Below, piece by piece: positions 16,508 to 24,886 of a stretch of 64,000 nt of DNA. The stretch is taken from contig CANMMP010000003.1 in assembly GCA_947499125.1 (NCBI GenBank), forward strand, positions 496,001 through 560,000, read 5' to 3'. The DNA comes from an uncultured Pontibacter sp. GTDB taxonomy: Bacteria > Bacteroidota > Bacteroidia > Cytophagales > Hymenobacteraceae. The notes under the pieces were generated by a model. That model was given only the letters and a program-made list of their open reading frames with translations, did not search any database and was not told the DNA's origin. Position 1 is the first letter of the stretch. Every line of letters starts with the position of its first letter. The position numbers and the translations under genes are program-made.

Positions 16508-17950
16508 TTATAGGTTGTCTATAGTTGCGGTGAGGTTGCCTTTGGCATTTATTACTGTCCGGATAGCGGTTGGAGTCAGGTAAATGTTGTCAGGTTCTAT
16601 CGTTTGTATCCGGCCTTTTAATAACACCGATTCGTGCACGCGTCCCTGCTTATCCAGAGCCTGCTGCAGCGACCGATGCACATTGGTAAGCTGGTCTTTT
16701 ACCGGAATATTTACCTGCTGCTGTATCATGTCCTTAAATTTGTTCTTAGCCAGCCAGTTAGCAGTACTAAGTAATCTGTCTTTGGTCTCAAGGTCGTAAT
16801 CAACATCCCGCATTTTAATAGATGCCGTAGCTGCATCGTAGTAAGGCGTGCCGCGCAGGTATATCTTACCCACGATCTTTTTAGTGAACAGCCCGGCTTT
16901 GGTTTTACCATCCACATCCAGCATCAGCACGAGTTGGTGTCCTGCGGGACTTACGGCAGCGTCTTTAACAGTTAACTGGCTCTTGCCATCATCAAATTTA
17001 TAGGTTTGGTTAGCTACCTGCTGCTGCAGCATTTTGCTAACCTGTGTATAAGGTATATCAGCCGTGAGACCAACCTGTATGTTATCAGCAAGCTTATTGT
17101 CGAGCACCAAATTTGGTAGCTTTTTAATGGATTGGACTTGTGGTTTACCTTCGGTAGTTACGTTTATGTATGAGGTAATGCCAATGCGCAAAGCCAGCGT
17201 GCCGTTGCGGGCCTGAAGTGGCGTAACGCGGACATCCTGTGGCAATACCTGCAACCAGGCGTTCATTCCGTCATCAACCTTAACAGGCTCCTGCAACATG
17301 GTCCAGGCCTGCTGCACATATTGCTTTACATTTACCTGTTTCTGCAGTTCGGCGTCGAGTTGCCTGGTAATAGTAGCCATTTGCTTGCGAAGCGTAGGTT
17401 CTACAAAACGTGCCAGCCCAATCTTAAGAGGCCCCAGTTCGATGTATGGTTTGGTATCACCCCACTCAAAATCGCCGGTAGTGGTCGTTTTCAGTTTATA
17501 GTCTTCGGTAAGTCCGATCTTGCTTTCGGTGTTGATCACCATATCAAATCTGGTGTCCTCAGTCTTGTTTATAGCCGGGCAAAGTTTGCACGGGTCCCAT
17601 TGCCAGCGGCCTTTCGCATAAATGTTAAGGGGCACGCTAAAGTATAGTTTGTCCTTGTCTGCCCGGATGCTCATGCGCCCATTCTTGCTCACGGTTACCG
17701 CCAAATTATCGTCGTCGAGGTTCGTGTCTTTATAAAGGATGCCCACAAATTCGCGGTTCAGCATTTCTTCCAAAGTAGCCACCTGCACACTTACAGGTAT
17801 AATTATAGACGACAGCCTTGGCTGGTAAACCGGCACTGCTGAAACTGACGCTTCAGGTGCTGCAGTCTGTAGCTTGGAAGTGCTGGTGCAACCGGCTAAG
17901 TAAAGTATAGTTGTAAGCAACAGTGTTGCTATAAATGAAGTGGATTTCAC
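16508..17950 (-). CDS. DUF4403 family lipoprotein
   Basis: A 480-residue predicted lipoprotein. Neither candidate start is ATG: GTG at 17950 gives a compact signal peptide ending LAGC, whereas TTG at 17983 adds a charged extension. After the lipobox come SSIIIPVSVQVATLEEMLN and GILYKDTNLDDDNLAV, then KGRWQWDPCKLCPA, all characteristic of DUF4403. This family has repeated lipid-binding-like beta/alpha segments and an unknown envelope role. It stands alone with its own terminator. Family confident, function not. Confidence 0.85.
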   Translation of the reverse strand: MKSTSFIATLLLTTILYLAGCTSTSKLQTAAPEASVSAVPVYQPRLSSIIIPVSVQVATLEEMLNREFVGILYKDTNLDDDNLAVTVSKNGRMSIRADKDKLYFSVPLNIYAKGRWQWDPCKLCPAINKTEDTRFDMVINTESKIGLTEDYKLKTTTTGDFEWGDTKPYIELGPLKIGLARFVEPTLRKQMATITRQLDAELQKQVNVKQYVQQAWTMLQEPVKVDDGMNAWLQVLPQDVRVTPLQARNGTLALRIGITSYINVTTEGKPQVQSIKKLPNLVLDNKLADNIQVGLTADIPYTQVSKMLQQQVANQTYKFDDGKSQLTVKDAAVSPAGHQLVLMLDVDGKTKAGLFTKKIVGKIYLRGTPYYDAATASIKMRDVDYDLETKDRLLSTANWLAKNKFKDMIQQQVNIPVKDQLTNVHRSLQQALDKQGRVHESVLLKGRIQTIEPDNIYLTPTAIRTVINAKGNLTATIDNL

Positions 17951-18061
17951 AGGGTTATCGTGTTTTCTGAAATTGCGGCGCAAGTTAGTACAGATTTAGT
18001 TGCTGTAACATGTTAGAGGTGGGAATAGTGCCGGGAGGGAGAGATGTATAGTTTATCTTTA

Positions 18062-18146
18062 TCATTTCGAGCTTAGTCGACAAATCTTATATGTCCTATA
18101 GTTTACCCTTTTGTCATTTCGAGTCTTAACGAGAAATCTATCTCAG
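18062..18146 (+). repeat. Two direct copies of the GTCATTTCGAG repeat
   Basis: TCATTTCGAGCTTAGTCGACAA (18062 on) and TTGTCATTTCGAGTCTTAAC followed by GAGAAATCTATCTCAG (18111-18146). The second matches one arm of the palindrome at 27251-27323 almost base for base. Confidence 0.6.
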
Positions 18147-18237
18147 CTCATAGTTGAAGTCTACCGCAACTTGAACCAAGCTATACTTCCATAGCTACTT
18201 CTTATCCTGGGAGCTCTACTTATCTACAGTTTTATAG

Positions 18238-18370
18238 TTGGCTTTATGCGCTCACGGCCGCGAGGCCTCGCCTTCGGGCATCGCGCTGCTGCTTTCTTGC
18301 TATCCTCGTACCTCGGGTTGGCTGCGCCATCGCAACAAATCAAAGGCGCTCAACCCAAAGACTGATACAT
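18238..18370. repeat. GC-rich non-coding block in the 17951-18683 gap
   Basis: A GC-rich stretch with small inverted repeats (CGGCCGCGAGGCCTCG and others) differs in composition from the AT-rich sequence around it. No convincing ORF crosses it. It may be another dispersed repeat with a single copy in this window. The remaining sequence of the 700-base gap holds no gene. Confidence 0.3.
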
Positions 18371-18512
18371 TTCGCATAGCAACTGCAACTATAGTTTGAA
18401 CCGATAAGCTTCGACCTTTCTCGTGGTTATAGTTCCGTGGGCCAGGCTGCGCCTGCCTGCTCATGGTCTGTAGCTATAGAACTCTAAAGCAAACTATAGT
18501 AGCAGCAGAAAA

Positions 18513-18548
18513 CTCCCCTCCTTGGACAAGGAGGGGCAGGGGTGGTTT
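18513..18548 (+). repeat. CCCCTCCTT palindromic repeat, copy 3
   Basis: CCCCTCCTT, loop GGAC, AAGGAGGGG and tail CAGGGGTGGTTTG, nearly identical to the copy at 8185. Confidence 0.75.
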
Positions 18549-18630
18549 GATTTCGCTAACTATAAAACTAAAAATCTAACTATAGCATCAGCCCACTCTT
18601 ATAAATCCTTAAAATCCAGCCAAAAATAAA

Positions 18631-18658
18631 AACCCCCTCCCGTTTTTAGAAGGGGGTT
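18631..18658 (-). terminator. Terminator after tdh
   Basis: Stem AACCCCCT/AGGGGGTT with a 12-base loop, 26 bases past the tdh stop, followed on the minus strand by TTTATTTTT. Confidence 0.65.
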
Positions 18659-18683
18659 AGAGGGAGGTGAAGCTTCACAAACC

Positions 18684-19658
18684 TTAAACGGCCTGCTCTG
18701 CTTTCATCTTTTTCAAATTCAACAGCATGTCTTCCGTCATGGCATCCAGGTCGTAAGCTGGTTTCCAGCCCCAGTCCTGCTGTGCGGCGCTATCGTCTAT
18801 GCTTTGTGGCCACGAGTCGGCAATTTGCTGGCGAGAGTCTGGCTTGTAGCTGATCTCGAAGTCAGGGATATGCTTTTTGATGGATTCTGCGATCTCTTTT
18901 GGTGAGAAGCTCATCGCGCTCAGGTTATACGAGCTACGCACTTTTATCTGCTCGGCCGGGGCATGTACCAAGTCCAGGGTTGCTTTAATAGCGTCCGGCA
19001 TATACATCATCGGCAGGTAGGTGTTCTCGCTCAGGAAGCACTCGTAGCTGCCAGTTTCCAGTGCCTGGTGGTAAATGTCTACCGCATAATCTGTAGTGCC
19101 GCCGCCCGGCAACGCTTTGTAACCGATAAGGCCAGGGTAACGCAGGCTGCGCACATCCAAACCATACTTCTCGAAATAATATTCGCACCAGCGCTCACCG
19201 GCCTGTTTGCTGATACCATATATCGTGTTCGGGTCCATGATGGTGTGCTGCGGGGTGTTCTGGCGTGGCGTGTTGGGGCCGAAAACGGCAATAGAGCTTG
19301 GCCAGTAAACTTTCTCTACTTTCTGTTCCAGTGCCAGGTCCAGCACATTAAACAGGCCGTCCATATTCAGTTTCCAGGCAAATTTCGGGTTCTTCTCGCC
19401 GGTGGCCGACAACACAGCCGCCAGGTGATAGATCTGCTTGAATTTATACTTTGCGGCCAGTTCGCCCATTGCTTTTGGGTCCAGCACATCTATTTTCTCG
19501 AAAGGTCCGGATTCGCGGAGGTCGTCTTGTTTCGGGGCTGAGATATCGGCCGCTACTACATTAGAACCGCCGTACATATTGCGTAATTCGAGGGTGAGCT
19601 CTGAGCCAAGTTGGCCGCTGGCGCCAATTACCAATACCGTGTCGCTTGTGTTTGCCAT
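18684..19658 (-). CDS. L-threonine 3-dehydrogenase, short-chain (epimerase-like) type
   Basis: A 324-residue extended SDR. The NAD site is GASGQLGSE (12-20), the active Ser lies in WPSSIAVFG (about 119-127) and the YxxxK pair is Tyr147/Lys151 in IYGISK. The QLGSELTLELR start and the RYPGLIGYKALPGGGTTDYA block resemble the UDP-glucose-epimerase-like threonine dehydrogenases of Bacteroidota. It oxidises threonine to 2-amino-3-ketobutyrate. kbl, the next enzyme, lies at 21199 on the other strand, which supports the call. A sugar epimerase is the alternative. Confidence 0.87.
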   Translation of the reverse strand: MANTSDTVLVIGASGQLGSELTLELRNMYGGSNVVAADISAPKQDDLRESGPFEKIDVLDPKAMGELAAKYKFKQIYHLAAVLSATGEKNPKFAWKLNMDGLFNVLDLALEQKVEKVYWPSSIAVFGPNTPRQNTPQHTIMDPNTIYGISKQAGERWCEYYFEKYGLDVRSLRYPGLIGYKALPGGGTTDYAVDIYHQALETGSYECFLSENTYLPMMYMPDAIKATLDLVHAPAEQIKVRSSYNLSAMSFSPKEIAESIKKHIPDFEISYKPDSRQQIADSWPQSIDDSAAQQDWGWKPAYDLDAMTEDMLLNLKKMKAEQAV

Positions 19659-19771
19659 AGTTACTAAAATCGTTTGCGCAAAGTAACCTATTTCAGTGCA
19701 ATACTAAAAGTATAAACCATAAGAAACACAGCCGCTTGTATGTTTAGGATAGCAGATTGTTGCTTAAATGC

Positions 19772-19808
19772 AAAAAGTGAGCATCTGCATGAAGCAAATA
19801 CTCACTTT
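19772..19808 (-). other. Hairpin upstream of tdh
   Basis: AAAAGTGAG and CTCACTTTT-type arms (8 bases perfect, 74-81 against 19801-19808) enclose a 19-base loop. On the minus strand the hairpin is followed by TTTTTG, like a terminator, yet it lies 114 bases upstream of the tdh start with no minus-strand gene ending there. The 344-base gap 19659-20002 otherwise shows only a -7 box (TATATTTG, 19959-19966) for the plus-strand gene. Confidence 0.35.
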
Positions 19809-20002
19809 ACAAACTAATTCTTATCTACTTAACTATAACCTTGCACCAAAGGTAAGCCAGCAAGAATACACCTGAAACAGTGGGCAACAGACTTAACTAT
19901 AAAATAACATTGCGCCAAAAGCAGTGATTATCCTACTGGCTTGTACTTCGGATTTATCTATATTTGTAAGAATTAGCCTGTGTTTTACAAGTCGGCCAGC
20001 AC

Positions 20003-21145
20003 ATGACATTTGAAGAATACCTTGTAAAGAAGCGCATAAATAAAGCTGCATTTGCCGCCGGCGACCCCGCACGGTTTGCTGCCTGGGCCGATATGTATGC
20101 CCAGATGCACCAAAACAGCTTTTATATTGCCACAAAAATGGTGATTAACGATGTGCGCCTGAGGTATCATTTAAAAGAGGAAGATGTGCCAAAAGCCGCT
20201 CCGGCACCTGCAGCGCCCCGCCCTGTTATGCGCCGTGCTGCCCCAACTGCCGAAAGCACAGAAGCAGCGCAACCCACTGTTCCACAGGAAACATCTGAAG
20301 CTACCCCAACACCTCGCCCTGTAGTGAAGCGCCCAACTATAGCCAGGCCAACTATAACAAAGCCAACTATAACCGAAGGCGAAACTATAAAACCTGAAGA
20401 AGCCAATCCTGCAGAGCCAGCGAAGCCACGTCCGGTTATAAAGCGTCCGGTTATTTCTAAACCAGCTGCAACTTCTACTGAAGGTGAAACTCAGGAAACC
20501 AAACCGGCAGCTGAAGATGCTGCACCAGCCCGGCCACGTCCGGTAATTAAACGCCCTGCAGCTTTACAAAAACCTGCTGCAGAAGAAGCGGCAACCACTG
20601 AAACTACAGAGCCAACTATAAACCCAGAAGCGGAAGTACCAAAACCTGCTGCCCGACCAAGGCCAGTTATCAAAAAACCTGCGGCGCTGCAGAAGCCAGC
20701 AGATGAAAAGCCTTCGGAAACAGAAAAACCTGCAGAAGCAACTGACGAAACTATAACGCCAGCAGAAACTATAGTTACACCAGAAGCAGAAGCGCCGAAG
20801 CCGGCACGGCCTCGTCCTGTAATAAAGCGCCCGGTTGCGCTACAGAAACCAACTATAGAAGAACCTAAGCCTGTAGAAGCAAAGCTGGAAGAGCAGCCAA
20901 CTATAAATACTACCGAAGCATCAACTGCAAAACCACCAAGGCCACGTCCGGTAATTAAACGTCCGACACCAGCAGCCGAACAAACTATAGCCGATGCTAA
21001 ACCTGAAGAAACAGCACAGCTAACTATAGACGAAGCAAAAACGGAACAACCCGAAACGCCGGCAGACGAAACTATAAAACCAAAGCCGCCGCGTCCGAGG
21101 CCGGTCATTAAAAGGCCGCCGCCAAAACCGGACACCGAACTATAA
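20003..21145 (+). CDS. Protein with conserved N-terminal segment and Pro/Arg-rich tandem repeats
   Basis: A 380-residue protein. Residues 1-60 (MTFEEYLVKKRINKAAF, then FAAWADMYAQMHQNSF and RLRYHL) look like a small folded domain seen as a stand-alone protein in relatives (recollection). The rest is low complexity: eight copies of a unit close to RPRPVIKRP, separated by spacers rich in Glu, Thr, Ala and Pro, the last copy at the C-terminus. The alternation of basic proline units and acidic spacers suggests a disordered, extended, perhaps nucleic-acid or envelope-binding tail. There is no signal peptide or membrane helix. Spacer codons repeatedly contain ACTATA (Thr-Ile). Function unknown. Confidence 0.8.
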   Translation: MTFEEYLVKKRINKAAFAAGDPARFAAWADMYAQMHQNSFYIATKMVINDVRLRYHLKEEDVPKAAPAPAAPRPVMRRAAPTAESTEAAQPTVPQETSEATPTPRPVVKRPTIARPTITKPTITEGETIKPEEANPAEPAKPRPVIKRPVISKPAATSTEGETQETKPAAEDAAPARPRPVIKRPAALQKPAAEEAATTETTEPTINPEAEVPKPAARPRPVIKKPAALQKPADEKPSETEKPAEATDETITPAETIVTPEAEAPKPARPRPVIKRPVALQKPTIEEPKPVEAKLEEQPTINTTEASTAKPPRPRPVIKRPTPAAEQTIADAKPEETAQLTIDEAKTEQPETPADETIKPKPPRPRPVIKRPPPKPDTEL

Positions 21146-21198
21146 CTGAGAACTCACGAATAACTATAACTGATAACGAGCAACTATAAACTATAACT

Positions 21199-22395
21199 AT
21201 GTACGAAACCTTAAAACCTGACCTGGAAAATCAGCTGGAAGAAATAAAGGCTGCCGGACTATATAAGCAAGAGCGCATTATTACCACACCGCAGGGCGCT
21301 GACATTGACACGACGCAGCAAGACCATGTGCTTAATTTTTGCGCGAACAACTACCTGGGCCTTTCTGCACACCCGAAAGTGATCGAAGCTGCCAAAGAAG
21401 CGATCGATACGCACGGTTATGGTATGAGCTCGGTGCGTTTTATCTGCGGAACCCAGGATATCCACAAAGAGCTGGAGCGTAAGATCTCTGAGTTCTTAGG
21501 CACTGAAGATACCATACTTTATGCAGCCGCTTTTGATGCGAACGGTGGTGTTTTTGAGCCTTTGTTTGATGCGGATTCGGCTATAATTTCGGATGCTTTG
21601 AACCATGCGTCTATCATAGATGGCGTGCGTTTGTGTAAGGCACAGCGTTTCCGTTATAACCACAACGACATGGCCGACCTGGAGGCTAAACTGCAGGAAG
21701 CTGTGAACGCCAATACCAAGCACCGTATCATTGTTACCGACGGCTCGTTCTCGATGGACGGTACCATTGCCCAGTTAGATAAAATTGTAGAGCTGGCCGA
21801 TAAGTATAAAGCCCTGATTATGATAGATGAGTGCCATAGTTCTGGTTTCCTGGGTAAGACCGGCCGCGGCACGCACGAGTACCGCAACGTAATGGGTAAG
21901 ATCGACATTATTACAGGTACGCTGGGCAAAGCACTTGGCGGTGCAATGGGTGGTTTCACATCGGGTCACAAAGAGGTTATTGAAATGCTGCGTCAGCGTT
22001 CGCGCCCTTACCTGTTCTCAAACTCACTGGCTCCTTCTATAGTTGGTGCTTCTATTGCCGTGCTGGACCTGCTGAGTTCTACTACCGAGCTGCGCGATAA
22101 ACTGGAGTGGAATACTAAATACTTCCGTGAGAAAATAACTGAAGCCGGTTTCGATATTAAGCCAGGCGACCACCCGATCGTTCCGGTAATGCTGTACGAT
22201 GCACCGCTGGCACAGGAGTTTGCAGCCCGCATGCTCGATAAAGGCATTTACGTGATCGGTTTCTACTACCCGGTAGTGCCAAAAGGCCAGGCGCGTATCC
22301 GAGTTCAGATATCTGCTGTGCACGACAGAGTACACCTGGATAAATGCATCGCCGCCTTTACGGAAGTTGGTAGAGAGTTGGGTGTGATCAAGTAA
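21199..22395 (+). CDS. kbl: Glycine C-acetyltransferase (2-amino-3-ketobutyrate CoA ligase)
   Basis: A 398-residue alpha-oxoamine synthase. It cleaves 2-amino-3-ketobutyrate with CoA to glycine and acetyl-CoA, completing threonine degradation begun by the dehydrogenase at 18684. Visible: [15 protein letters not shown], the PLP-binding [11 protein letters not shown] and [15 protein letters not shown], and the Schiff-base lysine in [13 protein letters not shown]. It ends [10 protein letters not shown]. The same fold includes serine palmitoyltransferase and BioF, but length and the DECHSSGF block fit Kbl. The ATG is preceded by several ACTATAA repeats. Confidence 0.93.
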   Translation: MYETLKPDLENQLEEIKAAGLYKQERIITTPQGADIDTTQQDHVLNFCANNYLGLSAHPKVIEAAKEAIDTHGYGMSSVRFICGTQDIHKELERKISEFLGTEDTILYAAAFDANGGVFEPLFDADSAIISDALNHASIIDGVRLCKAQRFRYNHNDMADLEAKLQEAVNANTKHRIIVTDGSFSMDGTIAQLDKIVELADKYKALIMIDECHSSGFLGKTGRGTHEYRNVMGKIDIITGTLGKALGGAMGGFTSGHKEVIEMLRQRSRPYLFSNSLAPSIVGASIAVLDLLSSTTELRDKLEWNTKYFREKITEAGFDIKPGDHPIVPVMLYDAPLAQEFAARMLDKGIYVIGFYYPVVPKGQARIRVQISAVHDRVHLDKCIAAFTEVGRELGVIK

Positions 22396-22415
22396 GGAAT
22401 CAGCAAAATATTACT

Positions 22416-22601
22416 ATGCCAATCTTATATATTGCTTTTGCGCCTATATTGCTTATAACGCTTTATAAGCGTGTAAGTAGTTTAATAGTAGCTAGTAAAG
22501 AAAGTAACTATGGCAAGATAAAGGTAGAAATACTATTTCTGAGCCTTGTTGTTATTGTGAGTGCTTTTATAGTTTTTAATATTGAAAGTATAGGCAAATA
22601 A
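22416..22601 (+). CDS. Small membrane protein, hypothetical
   Basis: A 61-residue protein with two predicted membrane helices (residues 2-16 and about 41-55) joined by a short basic loop. It begins 20 bases after kbl and is more AT-rich than its neighbours. No family is recognised. A genuine but uncharacterised small membrane protein is likely; it could also be a decayed remnant. Confidence 0.45.
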   Translation: MPILYIAFAPILLITLYKRVSSLIVASKESNYGKIKVEILFLSLVVIVSAFIVFNIESIGK

Positions 22602-22690
22602 AAGCTTTAAAGCCATCCAACTTATAGTTACAACTCATTGAAGCAGACTGGTCTGAGTATAGCAAATTTCAACTCAGATTCGATTCCAAG

Positions 22691-22724
22691 AAAGCCACTC
22701 TTTTATCAGGAGTGGCTTTTTTTA
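22691..22724 (+). terminator. Terminator downstream of kbl
   Basis: Ten-base stem AAAGCCACTC/GAGTGGCTTT with a 9-base loop and a 7-T run. Confidence 0.8.
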
Positions 22725-22767
22725 TAGGTTGGATTTACTAACTTAACGCTTAAATAACAGACACCAC

Positions 22768-22992
22768 ATGGAATTTGTAACTCCCGGCCTTAGCCCTTTA
22801 ACTTATAGTATTCTTGTTACGCTGCTGATCGTGTATTATGCCGGAGCCCTGGTCTCGATCATTCACCTCATCTTTAAATCGGACTATAACCTGACCGAGC
22901 GCCTGCTTTGGATGCTGGCAATATGGCTGATACCTATTATAGGTCTGATCGTTTATTGGGTGTACTGGCGGAAAAGGAGCTCAGATATTTAA
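22768..22992 (+). CDS. PLDc_N domain small membrane protein
   Basis: A 74-residue protein with two membrane helices (about 14-35 and 46-66) and the pattern LTERLLWMLAIWLIPIIG then YWVYWRKR, typical of the 'phospholipase D N-terminal' membrane module found alone in many Bacteroidota. No catalytic HKD domain is attached. The ATG is preceded by an A-rich leader. Role unknown; probably a small inner-membrane protein. Confidence 0.75.
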   Translation: MEFVTPGLSPLTYSILVTLLIVYYAGALVSIIHLIFKSDYNLTERLLWMLAIWLIPIIGLIVYWVYWRKRSSDI

Positions 22993-23130
22993 GAGTTGCA
23001 GGATTGCCTGACCTCACAGCGTCTTAAAGACCTGTGAGTGTCTTTATTTTAACCGGCGCCACAAGATATTTCATCTCTACAAGATCAAACAAATCCCAAA
23101 AAACCACATTGATTCAAGTTCAGACCACTA

Positions 23131-23183
23131 CTCCAGCCTAATCCTAAAATCCTTTAATCTTAAAAATCTTAGTTCAATCCTAG
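23131..23183 (-). repeat. Gene-end ACTAAGATTTTTAA repeat after cdaA
   Basis: Reading the minus strand directly after the cdaA stop: GAACTAAGATTTTTAAGATT, then AAAGGATTTTAGGATTAGGC. It is the same unit as at 51042 (after rfbC), 51345 (after murF) and 29304. It begins within about ten bases of the stop codon. Confidence 0.65.
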
Positions 23184-24023
23184 TTAAGCCGCACTAACCG
23201 ATTTTTCCGAAGCGCTTATAGATGGACGTTGGTCTGTGTCGAACAGGAACTGGTTGAGTTTCACACGTAGGTCTGAGGAAGATAGGTTACGATATGCTTC
23301 GCCGTTGCGCACCAGGGCAACCTGGCCAGTTTCTTCTGATACAACCAACACGATGCTATCTGTAATTTCGGTTAAGCCTATAGCCGCACGGTGACGCAAA
23401 CCCATAGAGGCCGGAATTTCCTGGTTCTCAGAAACCGGAAGTATACAGCGGGCCGCCTTTATGCGGTTGCCTGAAATGATAACGGCACCATCGTGCAATG
23501 GGCTGTTCTTGTTAAAGATCGACATGAGCAAACGCTTCGAAATTACGGCATCGATCAGGTCGCCGGATTCGGCGTAATATTTTAGTTCGGAGCTTTTAGC
23601 AAAAACGATAAGTGCACCCGTGTTTTTGGCTGCCAGCGATTTAGCAGCTTCTATAAATGGTGTTAGGCTTAATTTTTCGGTTGTATCGCGGCGCCACGGA
23701 AATCCCCAGAAACGCTCATGGTTAAGGGCAGTGGTTTTACCTATAAGTAACAGGAAGCGACGGATCTCAGGCTGGAAAAGGATGATGGCAGCAAGCACAC
23801 CTACACCCATAAACTGGCCAAGTATAATGCTGAGCAACTCCATGCCAGCCGCACGCACCACTAAGTATAGCAGGTAGATAGAGAGCAGACCCAGGAAGAT
23901 CTTCAGTGCCACACTACCGGTAAGCAGCTTATATAGCTGGTACAGCAGCACCGTTACGAGCAGTATATCAATTACATCGAGGAGCTCGATCTCTAAAAAC
24001 CCTATCGTGAATAAGAATGTCAA
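23184..24023 (-). CDS. cdaA: Diadenylate cyclase CdaA
   Basis: A 279-residue membrane-bound cyclase that makes cyclic di-AMP from two ATP. Three membrane helices occupy residues about 15-85, then the DAC domain with the DGA motif at 178-180 (LHDGAVIIS) and RHR at 210-212 (GLRHRAAIG), the catalytic signatures. The only early start is TTG at 24023, which overlaps the folP stop (TTGA), so it is probably translated by coupling. CdaA beside folP on the same strand is a recurrent arrangement in this phylum. Confidence 0.93.
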   Translation of the reverse strand: MTFLFTIGFLEIELLDVIDILLVTVLLYQLYKLLTGSVALKIFLGLLSIYLLYLVVRAAGMELLSIILGQFMGVGVLAAIILFQPEIRRFLLLIGKTTALNHERFWGFPWRRDTTEKLSLTPFIEAAKSLAAKNTGALIVFAKSSELKYYAESGDLIDAVISKRLLMSIFNKNSPLHDGAVIISGNRIKAARCILPVSENQEIPASMGLRHRAAIGLTEITDSIVLVVSEETGQVALVRNGEAYRNLSSSDLRVKLNQFLFDTDQRPSISASEKSVSAA

Positions 24024-24886
24024 TGTGTTGTTTTCTTGTAAAGTTCTATTGTCTGCTTAGTTTCTTTTACGTCGTGTACGCGCAAAATAGTAGCACCGTG
24101 CATCAGGGCAATGGTGTTCACAACAATGGTACCAGTTAAAGCATCGGTCTGGTGTATACCTAGTGTTTTATAAACCATCGATTTACGCGACATGCCCGCC
24201 AGCACAGGTAAGCCCAATATACGCAAATCTTCCAGACGGTTTAGTAACTCGAAGTTATGTTCTGTAGTTTTTGCAAATCCGAACCCCGGATCAAGTATAA
24301 TATCGTTAACGCCAAGCCTTATAAGTTTATTTACCTGCTGCTGTAGTTCGTCCAGCACTTCTATAGTTACATCGCTATACTTGGCCATACTTTGCATAGT
24401 TTGCGGCGTGCCACGCATGTGCATTAAAATGTACGGGACCTGCAAACGGGCAACAGTTTCAAACATCTGCTCATCCAGTGTTCCACCTGAAACATCGTTT
24501 ATAATAGCTGCACCAGCGTTTATACTTGCTTCAGCTACATCTGCCCTAAACGTATCTACCGAAAGTATAACATCTGGGAATTCCTGAACTATAGCCTCGA
24601 TCGCAGGTATAAGCCGGTCCTGTTCTTCCTGAGACGAAATGACTGCTGCGCCGGGACGTGTAGAGTAACCGCCAATATCCAGTATATCTGCTCCTTCAGT
24701 CAGCATTACACGGGCACGTTCAAGGGCTTCTTCGGTGGAGCTCAGGCGGCTGCCGGGGTAAAAAGAATCGGGGGTAACATTCAGGATGCCCATCACCAGC
24801 GGCGTGTCCAGGGAGAGGAGCTTTCCGCGGCAATTGAGTGTGGTTTTTTTCTTAAAAAGCGTATCTTTCGATTCCAATGTGGGCAC
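24020..24886 (-). CDS. folP: Dihydropteroate synthase
   Basis: A 288-residue TIM-barrel enzyme that condenses p-aminobenzoate with dihydropterin pyrophosphate in folate synthesis, the sulfonamide target. Signatures: GILNVTPDSFYPG (33-45), DIGGYSTRPGA, the NDVSGG block and DPGFGFAKT. The start is GTG at 24886, since an in-frame TAG lies just upstream and no ATG follows before the first conserved block. It is divergent from, and overlaps by ten bases, the DUF1599 gene, and overlaps cdaA by four bases. Confidence 0.94.
   Translation of the reverse strand: MPTLESKDTLFKKKTTLNCRGKLLSLDTPLVMGILNVTPDSFYPGSRLSSTEEALERARVMLTEGADILDIGGYSTRPGAAVISSQEEQDRLIPAIEAIVQEFPDVILSVDTFRADVAEASINAGAAIINDVSGGTLDEQMFETVARLQVPYILMHMRGTPQTMQSMAKYSDVTIEVLDELQQQVNKLIRLGVNDIILDPGFGFAKTTEHNFELLNRLEDLRILGLPVLAGMSRKSMVYKTLGIHQTDALTGTIVVNTIALMHGATILRVHDVKETKQTIELYKKTTH

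Noticed and set aside
20491..21135. Minus-strand 214-residue frame opposite the Pro-rich gene
   Set aside because: It is the antisense shadow of the repeat region, Gly/Ser/Ala-rich with no start context or family similarity.
20300..21140. Simple DNA repeat instead of a gene
   Set aside because: The frame is open for 380 codons with a normal start, promoter-like box and conserved head, so the repeats are protein repeats.
24192..24587. Plus-strand frame inside folP
   Set aside because: It is opposite a well-supported gene and rich in Ser/Cys as shadows usually are.
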